From assembly GCF_024298845.1 (NCBI RefSeq), contig NZ_CP101156.1:62001-126000 (forward strand): 64,000 nt of DNA, written 5' to 3'. The notes under the pieces were generated by a model that was not told the DNA's origin, made no database searches, and saw only the letters and a list, made by a program, of their open reading frames with translations. Shown one piece after another: positions 25,164 to 35,681 of this stretch. Position 1 is the first letter of the stretch. Each line of letters starts with the position of its first letter. The position numbers and the translations under genes are program-made. The stretch is from Natronosalvus amylolyticus. GTDB taxonomy: Archaea; Halobacteriota; Halobacteria; Halobacteriales; Natrialbaceae.

Positions 25164-26057
25164 TCACTCCCGGTAACACTGCCGTTCGACACGCTCGGCG
25201 AACAGCCGCGAGAGCAAGGCGGTAACGGGACCTGGGGCCTCACACGCGAGGCCATCGACGCGTTCGACGGGTCGAAGTTCCCACGTGGTGTTCGTCAGAA
25301 ACACCTCGTCAGCCCCCCGAACCTCCTCGAGTTCGTACCAGCCTTCGTTGACCGGGACCGACGCCTCTTCGGCCAGTTCCAGCACGATCGCTCGAGTGAT
25401 GCCCGGAAGGACCGAGCCCTCGAGCGTCGGCGTGTGTAACCCGGCGTCGTCTACGAAAAAGACGTTGCTCGTCGCCCCCTCGGCGACGTAGCCCTCGAGG
25501 TCGCGAACGATTGCTTCGTCGGCGTCGTAAAGCTCTTCTCTCGCCAGGACTCCGTTGAGATAGTTGTGTGTCTTCGCCCCCGCGGGCAGTGCGGCATCGG
25601 GGATACGCCGCGTTTTCACCGTCTGCAGCGTCGCCGGCCCCTCCCAGACGGGCGTTCCCTCGAGGCCGCCTCTGGGCAGCGGTTTGGCCCAGATCACTAC
25701 GGTCGGCTCGACGGTCGGCTGTGGTGTCAGCTTCCCCGGCTGAACGCCGCGGGTGATCGAGAGCCGAATGTAGGCGTCCTCGAGGTCGTTTGCCGCAAGC
25801 GTCTCCGATATTCGCGATGAGAGGTCCTCGCGAGTAAGCCCGTGATCGAGTCCGAGTGCTGAACAGGTTCGCTCGAGGCGGTCGAAGTGGGCTTCAGCCT
25901 CGAAAATCGATCCGCCGTATGCGCGCAGGGTTTCGAACGCGCCGTCACCGTAGCGAAAGCCCCGGTCGTCGACGCTCACCGTGGCCTCGTCAGCGGGCAC
26001 GAGCGAGCCGTTGACGTGATACAGTCGCTCTCGAGCGCCTCCATCAGCCTCACTCAT
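25164..26057 (-). CDS. pabC: Aminodeoxychorismate lyase / class IV aminotransferase
   Basis: 297 residues from ATG 26057, which overlaps the end of pabA by eight bases. The class IV PLP fold is shown by VDDRGFRYGDGAFETLRAYG, RGVQPGKLTPQP, the Schiff-base Lys in GAKTHNYLNG, and the cofactor-phosphate segment EGATSNVFFVDD with LEGSVLPGITR. Sequence alone does not separate 4-amino-4-deoxychorismate lyase from branched-chain or D-amino acid aminotransferases. The operon with pabA and pabB supports the lyase, which releases pyruvate to give 4-aminobenzoate. Confidence 0.85.
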   Translation of the reverse strand: MSEADGGARERLYHVNGSLVPADEATVSVDDRGFRYGDGAFETLRAYGGSIFEAEAHFDRLERTCSALGLDHGLTREDLSSRISETLAANDLEDAYIRLSITRGVQPGKLTPQPTVEPTVVIWAKPLPRGGLEGTPVWEGPATLQTVKTRRIPDAALPAGAKTHNYLNGVLAREELYDADEAIVRDLEGYVAEGATSNVFFVDDAGLHTPTLEGSVLPGITRAIVLELAEEASVPVNEGWYELEEVRGADEVFLTNTTWELRPVERVDGLACEAPGPVTALLSRLFAERVERQCYRE

Positions 26058-26862
26058 CGCGACCCTCGGTGGAAGAGGCACTCGAGTGTGACAACGCGTC
26101 GGCCCGACCGTGCTCGGCGGCATACGCACAGAAATTGCGAATCATTCGCTTGCCGATCTCGAGCGAGAGGTGCGTCCCGGTATCGTCTTCGTCGCCGTTC
26201 GAGACCTCCCGAGTCAGGATGCTCTCGGGGTGGAACTGGACGCCGAGATGCGGTTTGTCGCGATGGCGGACGGCCATCAACACGTCTCGCTCGTCTGCCG
26301 TACTCGCCGTCTCACACAGCGTGTCAGGGAGATCGGCGCGGTCGACCGACAGCGAGTGGTAGCGCCCGACCTGTACTGGCGAGGGGACGTCCGTGAACAG
26401 TCCCTCGCCGGTGTGGTCGATCCGTGAGGGTTTGCCGTGGACGACGGCCGGTGCGTGGCCGACTGGTGCGCCGTTTGCGGCACACAGTGCCTGGTGTCCC
26501 AGACACACACCGAGAATGGGATAGTTCGTTTCTTCGAATAGCGGTATCGAAACGCCGGCCTCGGCTGGGGTTCCGGGCCCCGGCGAGATGATGATGCCGG
26601 TCGGCTCGAGGTCGTGTACGTCCGCGATCGAAATGGCGTCATTTCGTTCGACGATTACCTCGCCGGCGACCTCCCCGACGTACTGAACGAGGTTGTAGAC
26701 GAACGAGTCGTAGTTGTCGATGACCAGGATACGCGTCCGGTTTGCCACCGGTTCCTTGGAGCTGGGTGTCTCCGACTTCTCGGACGTGGACGTCTCCGAC
26801 TTCTCGTGTGCACCGTCTGCATCCCTCGAGTCGGATCGGTCACGCACGTGGTTCACCTCCAT
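26050..26862 (-). CDS. pabA: Aminodeoxychorismate/anthranilate synthase glutaminase component
   Basis: 270 residues from ATG 26862, inside the end of pabB. A charged leader of about 40 residues precedes the glutamine amidotransferase domain: [27 protein letters not shown], the catalytic Cys in [11 protein letters not shown], and the His-Glu pair in [10 protein letters not shown]. It supplies ammonia from glutamine to PabB. The leader (ESK/TSE-rich) is not part of the usual family. The three genes overlap, which suggests translational coupling. Confidence 0.92.
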   Translation of the reverse strand: MEVNHVRDRSDSRDADGAHEKSETSTSEKSETPSSKEPVANRTRILVIDNYDSFVYNLVQYVGEVAGEVIVERNDAISIADVHDLEPTGIIISPGPGTPAEAGVSIPLFEETNYPILGVCLGHQALCAANGAPVGHAPAVVHGKPSRIDHTGEGLFTDVPSPVQVGRYHSLSVDRADLPDTLCETASTADERDVLMAVRHRDKPHLGVQFHPESILTREVSNGDEDDTGTHLSLEIGKRMIRNFCAYAAEHGRADALSHSSASSTEGRDE

Positions 26863-28489
26863 CGGTCTCGAGGCCACCCTCGAGTGCCATGCCCGCTCGC
26901 TCACCCAGCGCGGTGTCGATTGCGTTCAACAGCGCTCTGGCCTTCGCGAGCGTTTCGTCGTATTCGCTGGCCGGGTCCGAGTCGTGGACGATGCCCGCAC
27001 CGACCCGGAGGTGGTACGCCTCGCCGTAGCGCACCAGCGTCCGAATCACGATGTTGATGGTCGCCCGGCCGTCGAAGCCGGCGATGGCGACGCCGCCAGT
27101 GTAGGGGCCACGCTGGGTGGCCTCGAGTTCGTCGATAATCTCCATCGTCCGCGGTTTCGGTGCCCCGGTGATCGTCCCGCCGGGGAACGTTGCGGCGATG
27201 GCGTCGGCGAGCGTCGCGTCCGGGCGAAGGCTGCCGGTGACGTTCGAAACCAGATGCATGACCTCTGAGTAGCGGTCGATGCGTCGGTACTCCTCGACGT
27301 CGACGCTGCCGTATGCACAGACAGCTCCAAGGTCGTTTCGCTCGAGGTCGACCAACATAGCGTGTTCGGCTCGCTCCTTTTCGTCACCGAGTAAATCGGC
27401 CTCGAGGGCGTCGTCTTCGGTCGTCGTCTCTCCTCGTGGCCGGGTGCCGGCGATGGGTTCGGTTCGAACGAACGACCCGTCCCGCTCGAGTAAAAGCTCA
27501 GGGCTGGCACTGACGAGGTCGACCGCGCGACACTCGAGCAGACACGAGTACGGTGCCGGGTTCACGCGACGAAGGGCGTCGTACGCGTCGACCGGGTGGA
27601 CGGCCGCTGGGGCGACCAGTCGCTGGGAGATGTTGGCCTGAAAGGTGTCGCCGTCGCGGATGTAAGCTTTCACCCGTCGAACGCGGTCAGCGAAGGCGTC
27701 CCGGCCGCAGTCGCTTTCGAACGTCGCCTCCGGATCCGATACGGGGGGTTCGCCGACCGAAGGGTCTCCAGAGACGGCAGTGCGAGCCAACTCGAGAGCT
27801 CGTTCCCGGCCGCGTTCGTAGGCCGCTCGAGCGATTTCACGACGGGATTCGGCGGTGTGACTGTCTGTGGTGTCGGACGGGGCAACCGGCACAACCACTC
27901 GCGGACACGCGGTGACCCGAAGCGTCGTCGCTTCGCCTGCCTGTGTTGGACACTCCCAGGCGGCAAACCGGTCGAACAAACCCATCTCGAGGCGAGGCAG
28001 CTCACGGTCGTCGACGGCGGATTCGGACAGGTCTTCGAGTTCGCGGGCGATGTCGTACGACAGCCACCCGGCGACGCCACACGGATAGGGAACGTCACAG
28101 TCGCCCCGGACGAGCGTCGCCGTCTCGAGCAGTCCCTCGAGGGCGGCCAGTGTGGGTGCCATCTCCGAATCCGGGTTGCGACAACGGGCTGCCTGATTAA
28201 CGGTCAGTGTCTCGACCGGGTCCACGCCGAAATAGCCCCAGCCGGATTGTCCGCCGGTCGTCTCGAGAAAGACGCCGTTCGCCCCGTCCCGAACCCGTTT
28301 GTAGGCCACGAACGGATCCTCGACGGATACCCGGACTTCGACGGGAATTCGAATCGCGGCCATCATCGGTGTCTCGTCGATCTCTCCCATCCCTCGTTCG
28401 GATTGGGGATCGGCGGCACCTGCGGGATCGGCCGAGTCGACGAGGTCGACGAACGCCTGTTCGTCGGTGATGACGCGCGGGTCGTTCAT
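26840..28489 (-). CDS. pabB: Aminodeoxychorismate/anthranilate synthase component I
   Basis: 549 residues from ATG 28489. The chorismate-binding domain covers residues 260-520: [31 protein letters not shown] near residue 345, [33 protein letters not shown] and [13 protein letters not shown]-type end ([13 protein letters not shown]). The position that is a catalytic Lys in E. coli PabB (PIKGT) is Ala here, as in anthranilate synthase TrpE. Neighbouring pabC points to aminodeoxychorismate, so the enzyme could work by another mechanism or make both products. It forms the operon with pabA and pabC, preceded by a shortened adenylation-type gene 23 bases upstream. Confidence 0.88.
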   Translation of the reverse strand: MNDPRVITDEQAFVDLVDSADPAGAADPQSERGMGEIDETPMMAAIRIPVEVRVSVEDPFVAYKRVRDGANGVFLETTGGQSGWGYFGVDPVETLTVNQAARCRNPDSEMAPTLAALEGLLETATLVRGDCDVPYPCGVAGWLSYDIARELEDLSESAVDDRELPRLEMGLFDRFAAWECPTQAGEATTLRVTACPRVVVPVAPSDTTDSHTAESRREIARAAYERGRERALELARTAVSGDPSVGEPPVSDPEATFESDCGRDAFADRVRRVKAYIRDGDTFQANISQRLVAPAAVHPVDAYDALRRVNPAPYSCLLECRAVDLVSASPELLLERDGSFVRTEPIAGTRPRGETTTEDDALEADLLGDEKERAEHAMLVDLERNDLGAVCAYGSVDVEEYRRIDRYSEVMHLVSNVTGSLRPDATLADAIAATFPGGTITGAPKPRTMEIIDELEATQRGPYTGGVAIAGFDGRATINIVIRTLVRYGEAYHLRVGAGIVHDSDPASEYDETLAKARALLNAIDTALGERAGMALEGGLETDGGEPRA

Positions 28490-28512
28490 GCCTGCCACAA
28501 GGCGACGGCCGC

Positions 28513-29331
28513 CTAACGCTTTTGCGGTTCAAGGTGGACCGAATCGACCGATACTCGTCGGCCAGCCTCGAGCGAACCGACCGCATTCGTTCGGTAATTG
28601 TCGGCGGTGGACGCCTCGGTCGTGTCCCCACCAGGTTCGGCGTCTCCATCGACGACGAGCAAGTCGACCGACTCGGTTTCCGCTCCGGGAAAGACCGTGA
28701 CTGCGTCGGCCAGGAGGGAGACGATGAGCCCAGCAGTCACCGCCCGTGGGTCACCAAGAGACGTTCCGACGCCGATTCGGTCGCCAGATCCGACCGCCCA
28801 CTGCTCGACGAGCGAGTTCGCCGCCTCGAGCACGCGCTGGTGGCTGTACACCGTGGGCTCACTTGCAGTCAGGCTGGGTGGGTCGACCAGGAGCGGCGTG
28901 TCGGGTGCGATATCGACCGGCGGGAACGAGGGGTTCTCACTCCACAGGCCGCTCTCGAGGTGTCTGGCTGCCGGCTCATCCGGATTGTCCCCGTAGCCGA
29001 TACGCTGGAGCCCCGGATACGTCGCATACGTCTCGAGGTTCGCAGTTGGGGCCACGAGCGTTCGAAGTGACTCGACCGCCTCGCCCCGGGGCGGGTCGAA
29101 ACAGGTCGTTCCCTCGAGTAGTGCCGTCCCAAAAAACGCAACCGTGGGGAGTGGCCCGTCCCCAGCGATGCCAACGGTGACGCCCTCTCGTACGCCGGTA
29201 TGGCGCAGGAAGTTCCCCGCCTTCCACGCCGTCGTCCGCAGCCAATGGGCGTCGAACTGTCGTCCAGTCGCGTCCTCGAGTGCCGGCCGGTCGGTTCGCG
29301 ACTCGCGCCCGAAGTACGCATCCAGCGTCAT
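28513..29331 (-). CDS. Shortened adenylate-forming-enzyme-like protein
   Basis: 272 residues (ATG 29331; ATG 29337 also possible). The layout recalls the N-terminal part of acyl-CoA synthetases/AMP ligases: [20 protein letters not shown] then [20 protein letters not shown] and a later [17 protein letters not shown] with [16 protein letters not shown], corresponding to the region around motif A3 and after. The Gly/Thr/Ser-rich P-loop (TSGTTG) and the C-terminal domain are absent. It is about half the normal length. It lies 23 bases upstream of pabB on the same strand. It may be a degenerate or regulatory relative; a non-catalytic role is inferred. Confidence 0.6.
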   Translation of the reverse strand: MTLDAYFGRESRTDRPALEDATGRQFDAHWLRTTAWKAGNFLRHTGVREGVTVGIAGDGPLPTVAFFGTALLEGTTCFDPPRGEAVESLRTLVAPTANLETYATYPGLQRIGYGDNPDEPAARHLESGLWSENPSFPPVDIAPDTPLLVDPPSLTASEPTVYSHQRVLEAANSLVEQWAVGSGDRIGVGTSLGDPRAVTAGLIVSLLADAVTVFPGAETESVDLLVVDGDAEPGGDTTEASTADNYRTNAVGSLEAGRRVSVDSVHLEPQKR

Positions 29332-29634
29332 CTCCATGGGTGGCGATTGGGGACCGGGTCACAAAAGTGAGCCACTTTGGGTTGGACACCGTCGCTGGGC
29401 GATTGCGGGAGACGGTCGTCACACTGGACCGTCCACCACCGGCAGGCGCGAGTGTTCGACGGTGCGGGAACTCGAGCACCCCTCAGGATTGTGTAACTGT
29501 TTTTCGGCCAGCGACCATCCCGGTTTGTCGCCACCACGACACCGAACTCAATCACTCGAGCGAGTGACAGTGTTGTCAGATCAGCTGCTAATCGGAACGT
29601 CAACATTTATTGTGGTTTCCAAACAGGTCTGTGC
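29332..29634. other. Intergenic stretch of 303 bases with palindrome and promoter
   Basis: It separates the divergent adenylation-like gene and the permease. The visible elements are the palindrome TCACTCGAGCGAGTGA at 29552-29567 and the AACATTTATTG box at 29602-29612, 23-33 bases before ATG 29635, the likely permease promoter. No gene seen. Confidence 0.5.
29552..29567. promoter_or_regulatory. 16-bp palindrome upstream of permease promoter
   Basis: TCACTCGAGCGAGTGA reads as seven-base arms around AG. It lies 35 bases upstream of the TATA-like site and could be an operator. CTCGAG is frequent in this genome, so chance is possible. Confidence 0.35.
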
Positions 29635-30825
29635 ATGGACGTACGAACCGCGTTTTTCGTGTTTATGCTGGCGGTTTTCGGGTACATTGCGGCGCTGATG
29701 GTGTTACCGCTGTTTCCGTACGTCATGGCTGCGGGGTTGCTCGCGTTCGTCCTCTTTCCGGCACAGCAACGCCTCGAACGACGCCTCGAGTCGGCCCCCG
29801 TCTCGGGGAGACTCAGATCGAAAATCGTCGCGCTCGGCCTGACGGCATTTGCGCTGGTAGCCGCTGTCGTTCCGCTCGCCGTGTTTTCTATCGTAGTGTT
29901 ACAAACCGTCGTCGCGTATCTCGGTTCGTTCGACGGGCCGGAAGCGGTCGAAGAGCTGCAGGCGTTCGCTCGTGAAATCGGGCTCGACGACGACACGATC
30001 GCTTCCATCGAAGAACAGATACTCTCGGAAATCGAGACCGAAGTCCTCACCGATGTGATCGATATCATCGTCGGAGAGTCCTTGCGGCTGTTGAATCTGG
30101 GTATCGAAATGGGGATTGGCCTGCTGGTTCTGGTCTTCTTGCTGTATTACTTGCTGGTCGACGGCGACACGTTCGTTGCCTGGCTCGGCGAGATCGCCCC
30201 ACTCGAGCCGACCATCAGAGACGAACTGTTCGACGAGGTCAACACCGTCACCTGGGCCGTCATCAAGAGCCACGTGCTGGTCGCCGTCGTCGAAGGAATA
30301 CTTGGTGGGTTCGGCCTCTGGCTGGTCGGCATCTCCAACGTCGCGTTCTGGACGATGGTGATGATCATCGTCTCGTTCCTCCCGGCCATCGGCGTCTGGT
30401 TCGTCTGGGGTCCGGCAGTGGGCTATCTCGCTGCGACTGGCGAACCAACGCTCGCCCTCGTCTTGCTGTTGTACGGCATCGCCGTCCTTTCGGTCGTCGA
30501 CAACTACCTGCGGGCGATTTTCGTCGACCGGAGCTCCGGCCTCCACCCGGCTGTCGTCCTGATCGGCGTCATCGGCGGTATCTACCTGCTCGGCATCATG
30601 GGGTTGTTCCTCGGGCCCGTCCTCCTGGCTGTATTCAAAGCCGGGCTCAACGTCTTCGGTGAAGCCTACGGCAACCTCGAGGCCCGGCCAACGCTCGCCG
30701 ATGCCGACGGCGCGCACGGTGGGGGAGAGAACCAACGATACAATCGAATCAACGGCCCACCACCGAGTCCGGACACGGAACCTGACGAATCGAGTGGCGA
30801 GAACGGTACCCCCGACGAAACGTAA
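29635..30825 (+). CDS. AI-2E family membrane permease
   Basis: 396 residues. About eight membrane helices are seen: two N-terminal (AFFVFMLAVFGYIAALMVLP, PYVMAAGLLAFVLF), one near residue 70, then a soluble loop (about 100-145) before the second half with VLVFLLYYLLVDGDTF and the family blocks VVEGILGGFGLWLVGI, LPAIGVWFVWGPAVGYL and GIMGLFLGPVLLAVF. This is the AI-2E/PurR-regulated permease fold; some members export autoinducer or act as Na+/H+ antiporters, and no substrate can be given here. The tail of 50 residues is hydrophilic. Confidence 0.9.
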   Translation: MDVRTAFFVFMLAVFGYIAALMVLPLFPYVMAAGLLAFVLFPAQQRLERRLESAPVSGRLRSKIVALGLTAFALVAAVVPLAVFSIVVLQTVVAYLGSFDGPEAVEELQAFAREIGLDDDTIASIEEQILSEIETEVLTDVIDIIVGESLRLLNLGIEMGIGLLVLVFLLYYLLVDGDTFVAWLGEIAPLEPTIRDELFDEVNTVTWAVIKSHVLVAVVEGILGGFGLWLVGISNVAFWTMVMIIVSFLPAIGVWFVWGPAVGYLAATGEPTLALVLLLYGIAVLSVVDNYLRAIFVDRSSGLHPAVVLIGVIGGIYLLGIMGLFLGPVLLAVFKAGLNVFGEAYGNLEARPTLADADGAHGGGENQRYNRINGPPPSPDTEPDESSGENGTPDET

Positions 30826-31240
30826 GCAGGAGACTCGAGTCGAAGGCGGATTCGTGTCGACAGTACACCTTGCGTTCGACTTCGGTGGTCGGGCCTACCA
30901 GCCTCCAAGGGGGCATGACGAACTCATCAGGTGGGAAACGAACCAGGGTGAGACACCCGTTTTCGCCTCGAGCTCTCGAAATGAATCCCAATTGACTCTG
31001 TTGATATGTTCGGTAGACGACAAGCATTGGCTGCTGACTATAGAGAATCCATGAAAATCTCGCAGCTAAGGGTCTAGACCGTGAACGAGGCACTAGGGAC
31101 TGGCTGAGACCGCAACTCATCCGGTGCGATAAGCACGTTACTAGAGAATGGTCCGAGCCCGTGATAAGACGCGGAATCTTGTGCCATCGAGCACGTATAA
31201 GAGGATGGGTTCAGCACGATGGTACCTTTTGATCCATGGC
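30826..31240. other. Intergenic stretch of 415 bases
   Basis: No coding frame can be supported. Base composition is lower in GC than the flanks. GACTCTGTTGATATG at 30996-31010 resembles the IS-end-like GGCTCTGTTGAAC at 6898, but no element is present. It separates the permease and rhodanese genes, which face each other. Confidence 0.4.
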
Positions 31241-31699
31241 TTAGGTGCGTTCCGGGGCGTCGAACACCTGTGTTGGTCCTCCTGCGACCACCCATGCCGA
31301 GAAGCCACCCTCCAGGTGCGCGACGCGTTCGAGGCCCAATTGCTGTGCTCGCCGCGCGGCGAGCGCCGACCGTGACCCGCTGGCACAGTAGAACACGAGT
31401 CCCGCTGCATCGTCGAATTCATCCTTGTAATGGGGACTGTTGGGATCCAGATGAGTCTCCAGCCTCCCTATCGGCGCGTGAATCCCCCCGCGAACCATGC
31501 CGGCGGCCAACTCGTATCTCTCACGAACGTCGACGAAGTGGACGCCGTCTTCGTCGGTCAGCTCGACCGCCTCCTCGGGTGAGTACGCCTCGACGACGGC
31601 TTCAGCCTCCGCGACCAGTTCCTTGTACTCAGGGGTGATCGCCGTCTCTCTGCGGTGATCGGTCGGTTCTCTCTGGCTACCGGTGGCGTGACGTGACAT
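31241..31699 (-). CDS. Rhodanese-like sulfurtransferase
   Basis: 152 residues from ATG 31699. The domain begins PEEAVELTDEDGVHFVDVRE and carries the active-site Cys105 in FYCASGSRSALAA, the loop that accepts the persulfide sulfur; HLEGGFSAWVVAGG ends the fold. It is a single-domain cytoplasmic sulfur carrier, perhaps for detoxification or sulfur transfer. Upstream in-frame codons back to 31813 do not look coding. Confidence 0.92.
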   Translation of the reverse strand: MSRHATGSQREPTDHRRETAITPEYKELVAEAEAVVEAYSPEEAVELTDEDGVHFVDVRERYELAAGMVRGGIHAPIGRLETHLDPNSPHYKDEFDDAAGLVFYCASGSRSALAARRAQQLGLERVAHLEGGFSAWVVAGGPTQVFDAPERT

Positions 31700-31879
31700 C
31701 GGTACATCACTCGTATCCCTACATGGCTCAGTTACATAGCGGCAACTGGCGACGAATTTGCACGGGTTACTCGGGAGGCAATCGGTGACCGATTCGCACT
31801 GTGTGTTCATCACGACTGCCGAAACCCATCACTGGGATTGAAATTTTAACAAAGCTCACGATTTCCTTTCTGTCCGTCG

Positions 31880-34567
31880 TCACTCCTCGAGCAACCGTTT
31901 GAGTCGGTCGAGTTCGGTCAACGCTTCCACGGGCGTCAGGTGTGCCAGGTCGAGCGCTCGGAGTTCGGCGGCCACGTCAGTCGGGTCGTCGCCACCGTCC
32001 GAACTCATCCGTGCCCGTGCGGACTGGGCGTTGTTGATTCGATCCCCATCGTTTCCCCCTTCAGTCTGCTCGTCGTCTACCGCGATTTCAGCCAGTTCCC
32101 GCGAGCGCTCGAGTACCGGTTCGGGGACGCCCGCAGCCGTCGCTACCTCGACGCCGTAAGAGCCATCAGCCGTTCCTCGTTTGAGGGTGTGGTTGAAGTC
32201 TATCTCGCCGTCGACGTCCGTCGCCTCGAACTGGAACGCTTCGGCAGCCTCGAGATCGCCTGCCAGTTCTGTCAGCGGGTGATGGTGGGTTGCAAAGAGC
32301 GCAATCGCCCCGATCTCGTCGTGGATGTACTCGGTGATCGCCTGGGCGATAGCGAGGCCATCCGTCGTCGAGGTCCCACGTCCGACTTCGTCGAGGAGCA
32401 CGAGTGACCCCTCGTCGGCTTCGCGTAACACCGTCGAGAGCTCTTCCATCTCGATCATGAACGTCGAGCGACCGCCAGCGATGTCGTCGCTGGCACCGAC
32501 GCGGGTGAAAATTCGGTCGAACGGCGTCAGCCGAACGCGTTCGGCGGGGACGAAACTCCCCATCTGGGCCAGCAAGGCTATCTGGGCCACCTGGCGCATG
32601 TAGGTCGATTTCCCGGACATGTTAGGCCCCGTGATGATCGAGAGCCGCGTCTCCGAATCGAACGCCGCATCGTTGGGAACGAACGACGACTGGGTTCGTT
32701 CGACGACCGGATGGCGTCCGGCCTCGATCTCGAGGTGGCTTCCGTCGTCAGATCTATCGCGCTCGAGTATCGCCGGCTTGCAGTACTCACGCTCGGCGGC
32801 GACGGTTGCCAGCGAGCACAGCGCGTCGAGGGCGGCGAGCGCGTCCGCCAGGTCCTGCACGCGTTCGACCTCGCCTGCGACGGTTTTGCGCACGGTACAG
32901 AACAGATCGTACTCCCGTTCGTCCGCCCGGTGAGTCGCACCGACGATTTCGTCCTCTCGCGATTTGAGTTCCGGTGTGACGAAGCGCTCGGCTCGTTTGA
33001 GCGTCTGTCGGCGCTGGTACTCCTCGGGCACGGCATCGAGGTTCGGGTTCGTCACCTCGATGTAGTAGCCATGTACCGAGTTGTGGCCGACTTTGAGCGA
33101 GCTAACCCCGGTTCGCTCCCGCTCTCGGGCCTCGAGGGCGTCGATCCACTGTTTGCCGTCCCGTTTGGTCGCTCGCAGTTCGTCGAGTCTGTCGTCGTAG
33201 CCGTCGGCGATGATACCACCTTCGGTGATCTCGTGGGACGGGTCGGCCACGATCGATCGCTCGATGCACTCCCGAACGTCTTCCAGCGGGTCCAGTGCCT
33301 CGAGAATCGTCTGGAGTGCCTCGGCTTCGACACCCTCGAGTGCGTCTCGAACGTCGGGAACGACCGCGAGGGTGTCGTGTAGCGAACGCAGATCACGGGC
33401 GTTCGCTCGCTCTCGCGAGATACGCCCGATTAGCCGCTCGAGGTCGTAGACGGCACGCATCGACTCCTGTATGCTATCGCGGCGGCGCGGATCGTGGGTG
33501 AGTTCGTCGACGGCGTCGAGTCGTGCCTCGATACGGTCGGCGTCGAGCAACGGTCTGCGGAGCCAGTCTCGAAGGCGACGGCCACCGAGTGCGCTCGCGG
33601 TTTCGTCGAGAACGCCAATCAGTGTTGCTCCGCCCTGCCCGCGGACGGTTCGCGATTCGAACAACTCGAGGCTTCGAACCGCGACGGCGTCGAGCAGCAG
33701 ATACTCCCGCGGGTCGTAGCGACGCAATCGGGTCAGGTACTCGAGGCGCGTTCGCTCGCTACCGGTGTCGTTCTCGGTTTCGGTGTCGGAGTCGCTCTCT
33801 GTCACGTCGACGCCGCCCCGAACGTACTCGGCATAGGTCAACAACGCGCCGCAGGCTCGAATTTCTACGTCGCTGCTGACCAGCGATTCCGGTGACCCAA
33901 AGTACGACGTGAGCACATCAGTCGCTGTCTCGAGAGCGAAGGCACTCTCATCGAACGGCGTCACCATGCAGGAATCCGGCGGCAGTGACGACGGTGCGTC
34001 GGGGCCGAGGATGGCTTCGGTCGGTCGAAACCGGCTGATTTCGTCGGCGATTCGGTCGCGGTTGGACGCACTCGTCACGAAAAAATCGCCCGTCGAAACG
34101 TCGAGCAATGCGAGTCCGATTTGGCCATCTCCCGCCGTGAGCGCGGCCACGAAATTGTTGTCGTCGGCCGAAAGCAGTTCGTCCTCGGTGATGGTCCCAG
34201 GGGTAATCACGCGAGTAACCGCGCGTTCGACGACGCCGGCCGATTCCCCCGGCTCTTCTATCTGGTCGGCGATCGCCACGCGGAAGCCGGCCTCGAGCAA
34301 CGATTCGATGTAGGAGGCGGCGCTGTCGACAGGAATTCCCGTCATCGGGTACTCGCCGGTAGAATCCTCGCGGCTGGTGAGCGTCAACTCGAGTAATCGG
34401 GCGGTCGTTTCGGCTGCGCCACAGAAGGTCTCGTAGAAATCACCCACCTGAAAGAGCACGATGGCGTCGTCGTAGGTCGCACAGAGGTCGTGATACTGGG
34501 CCATCATCGGCGTGAGTTCGTCCCGTTTCTCAGCCATCGCCGGTGGTGGACCGAGCGCCGCATCCAT
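31880..34567 (-). CDS. mutS: DNA mismatch repair protein MutS
   Basis: 895 residues from ATG 34567. The N-terminal mismatch-reading motif F-x-E is in VGDFYETF near residue 47. The ATPase has Walker [10 protein letters not shown] (about 646), the [16 protein letters not shown] signature, Walker [14 protein letters not shown] and [11 protein letters not shown]. Connector, lever and clamp regions fill residues 120-560, and a C-terminal tail of 110 residues holds a typical helical dimer segment. A GTATTTTTG box at 34592-34600 lies about 30 bases upstream of the start. MutS1 works with MutL on replication errors; mutL is not in the window. Confidence 0.97.
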   Translation of the reverse strand: MDAALGPPPAMAEKRDELTPMMAQYHDLCATYDDAIVLFQVGDFYETFCGAAETTARLLELTLTSREDSTGEYPMTGIPVDSAASYIESLLEAGFRVAIADQIEEPGESAGVVERAVTRVITPGTITEDELLSADDNNFVAALTAGDGQIGLALLDVSTGDFFVTSASNRDRIADEISRFRPTEAILGPDAPSSLPPDSCMVTPFDESAFALETATDVLTSYFGSPESLVSSDVEIRACGALLTYAEYVRGGVDVTESDSDTETENDTGSERTRLEYLTRLRRYDPREYLLLDAVAVRSLELFESRTVRGQGGATLIGVLDETASALGGRRLRDWLRRPLLDADRIEARLDAVDELTHDPRRRDSIQESMRAVYDLERLIGRISRERANARDLRSLHDTLAVVPDVRDALEGVEAEALQTILEALDPLEDVRECIERSIVADPSHEITEGGIIADGYDDRLDELRATKRDGKQWIDALEARERERTGVSSLKVGHNSVHGYYIEVTNPNLDAVPEEYQRRQTLKRAERFVTPELKSREDEIVGATHRADEREYDLFCTVRKTVAGEVERVQDLADALAALDALCSLATVAAEREYCKPAILERDRSDDGSHLEIEAGRHPVVERTQSSFVPNDAAFDSETRLSIITGPNMSGKSTYMRQVAQIALLAQMGSFVPAERVRLTPFDRIFTRVGASDDIAGGRSTFMIEMEELSTVLREADEGSLVLLDEVGRGTSTTDGLAIAQAITEYIHDEIGAIALFATHHHPLTELAGDLEAAEAFQFEATDVDGEIDFNHTLKRGTADGSYGVEVATAAGVPEPVLERSRELAEIAVDDEQTEGGNDGDRINNAQSARARMSSDGGDDPTDVAAELRALDLAHLTPVEALTELDRLKRLLEE

Positions 34568-34712
34568 ACACCATACCGACGCCTGCACGCAAAAATACCT
34601 GCTGATTGCCCCACCGACTCGAGCACTGGCTGACCGACTCAGCGGGATTGGTGTCACTGTATCCGGTCAGCGATCAGCTCGGTCCGTCGCTGACGTGCGA
34701 GACGACAAAGAA

Positions 34713-35096
34713 CTAGCAGTCGATGTCGGCATCCGGCCCAGTCAGGGCGTCGAAGCCACCCGGCGGCCGCTCGAAGTATCGGTCGTAGTGGTCACGACAG
34801 CCGGGATTGAATTCGGCGTCACACTCCGGACAGACGTTCTCGGCCTCGAGATATGCGCTGGCCGTCACCGTCGAGTCACAGGCCCCGCAATAGACGGCCG
34901 GTTCGTCGAATCGCTCGAGTGGCCACGGCTCCGGATCGTGATCGGCAACGGCGTCGTGACACTGAAAACAGGGATAGAAGGCTTCACAACAGCCAAATCG
35001 AAGTGCTACGACGTCCCGTTCGCTCGCATAGTGGGCACAGCGGGTTTCGTCGTCGACTTCGAGGCCACGAACCGTGACGTTCGAACTGGGGGGCAC
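34713..35096 (-). CDS. CHY zinc-finger protein
   Basis: 127 residues. It begins with VRGLEVDDETRCAHYASERD and continues ALRFGCCEAFYPCFQCHDAV, then CGACDSTVTASAYLE and CPECDAEFNPGC. The Cys/His spacing C-H-Y...CC...CFQCH...CGAC...CPEC...CRDHY is the CHY zinc finger, which binds two or more zinc ions and in eukaryotes occurs in Pirh2-type ligases. In archaea its partner is unknown. The gene stands alone between mutS and a small zinc protein. Confidence 0.9.
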   Translation of the reverse strand: MPPSSNVTVRGLEVDDETRCAHYASERDVVALRFGCCEAFYPCFQCHDAVADHDPEPWPLERFDEPAVYCGACDSTVTASAYLEAENVCPECDAEFNPGCRDHYDRYFERPPGGFDALTGPDADIDC

Positions 35097-35228
35097 GCTC
35101 GAGTGATAGCCCGGAGGTGTGGTGAGTGTTTGGGTGCCGGTTCGGTAGTATCTGTGACGGTAGCGGTTCGCTGGTAGCTGTGACGGTAGCGGTTCTTCGG
35201 TGGTTGTGTGGCTGGTTTGTGTCGCCTG

Positions 35229-35444
35229 TCACGCGAATTTCGGTCGTTCGGTGGTCACTTCGACGTCTCCGTCGACCCGGGGTTTTTCGGATCCGTTCGA
35301 GTAGATGTACTTCCCGGTGCTATCACATAGGGTACACTGGTAGGTTTCCATAATCTCGTTGATCAGTTCGCCGTCGGCGAAGTACACACGGCTCTGGGTG
35401 ATCTGCAGGAACTGCGCCGTTTCACAGTTGGCACACTCGATCAT
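35229..35444 (-). CDS. Small zinc-ribbon protein
   Basis: 71 residues from ATG 35444 (MIECANCETAQFLQITQSRV). Two CxxC pairs, CANC at the N-terminus and CTLC near residue 38, suggest one zinc ribbon, followed by an acidic tail. The frame is open back to 35594, but the upstream part lacks coding character. Function unknown; widespread small haloarchaeal zinc proteins look like this. Confidence 0.7.
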   Translation of the reverse strand: MIECANCETAQFLQITQSRVYFADGELINEIMETYQCTLCDSTGKYIYSNGSEKPRVDGDVEVTTERPKFA

Positions 35445-35681
35445 ATCGGCCGACACACCGCTCCCCCAAGTAGTTATCCAGCGGGTACTCTCGAGACAAT
35501 GTCTCGGTATCGCGAGTAGTGAGTGACTGTCAGCGGTCGTGTGTTCAAAACTCCAGCATTCGACAGCGGCCTCGAGGGGTCGGTCAGACGGCAATAACTC
35601 GAGTGAAAGGTCCCATTTCCCGGTGGGTTCGACGAAACGATCAGCAGCGTCTTTTGTTGGAAACGCTTTGTTCCCGGGTGG

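Noticed and set aside
30826-31240. tRNA or other structured RNA in the lower-GC gap
   Set aside because: No T-loop GTTCRA consensus with matching acceptor stem could be found.
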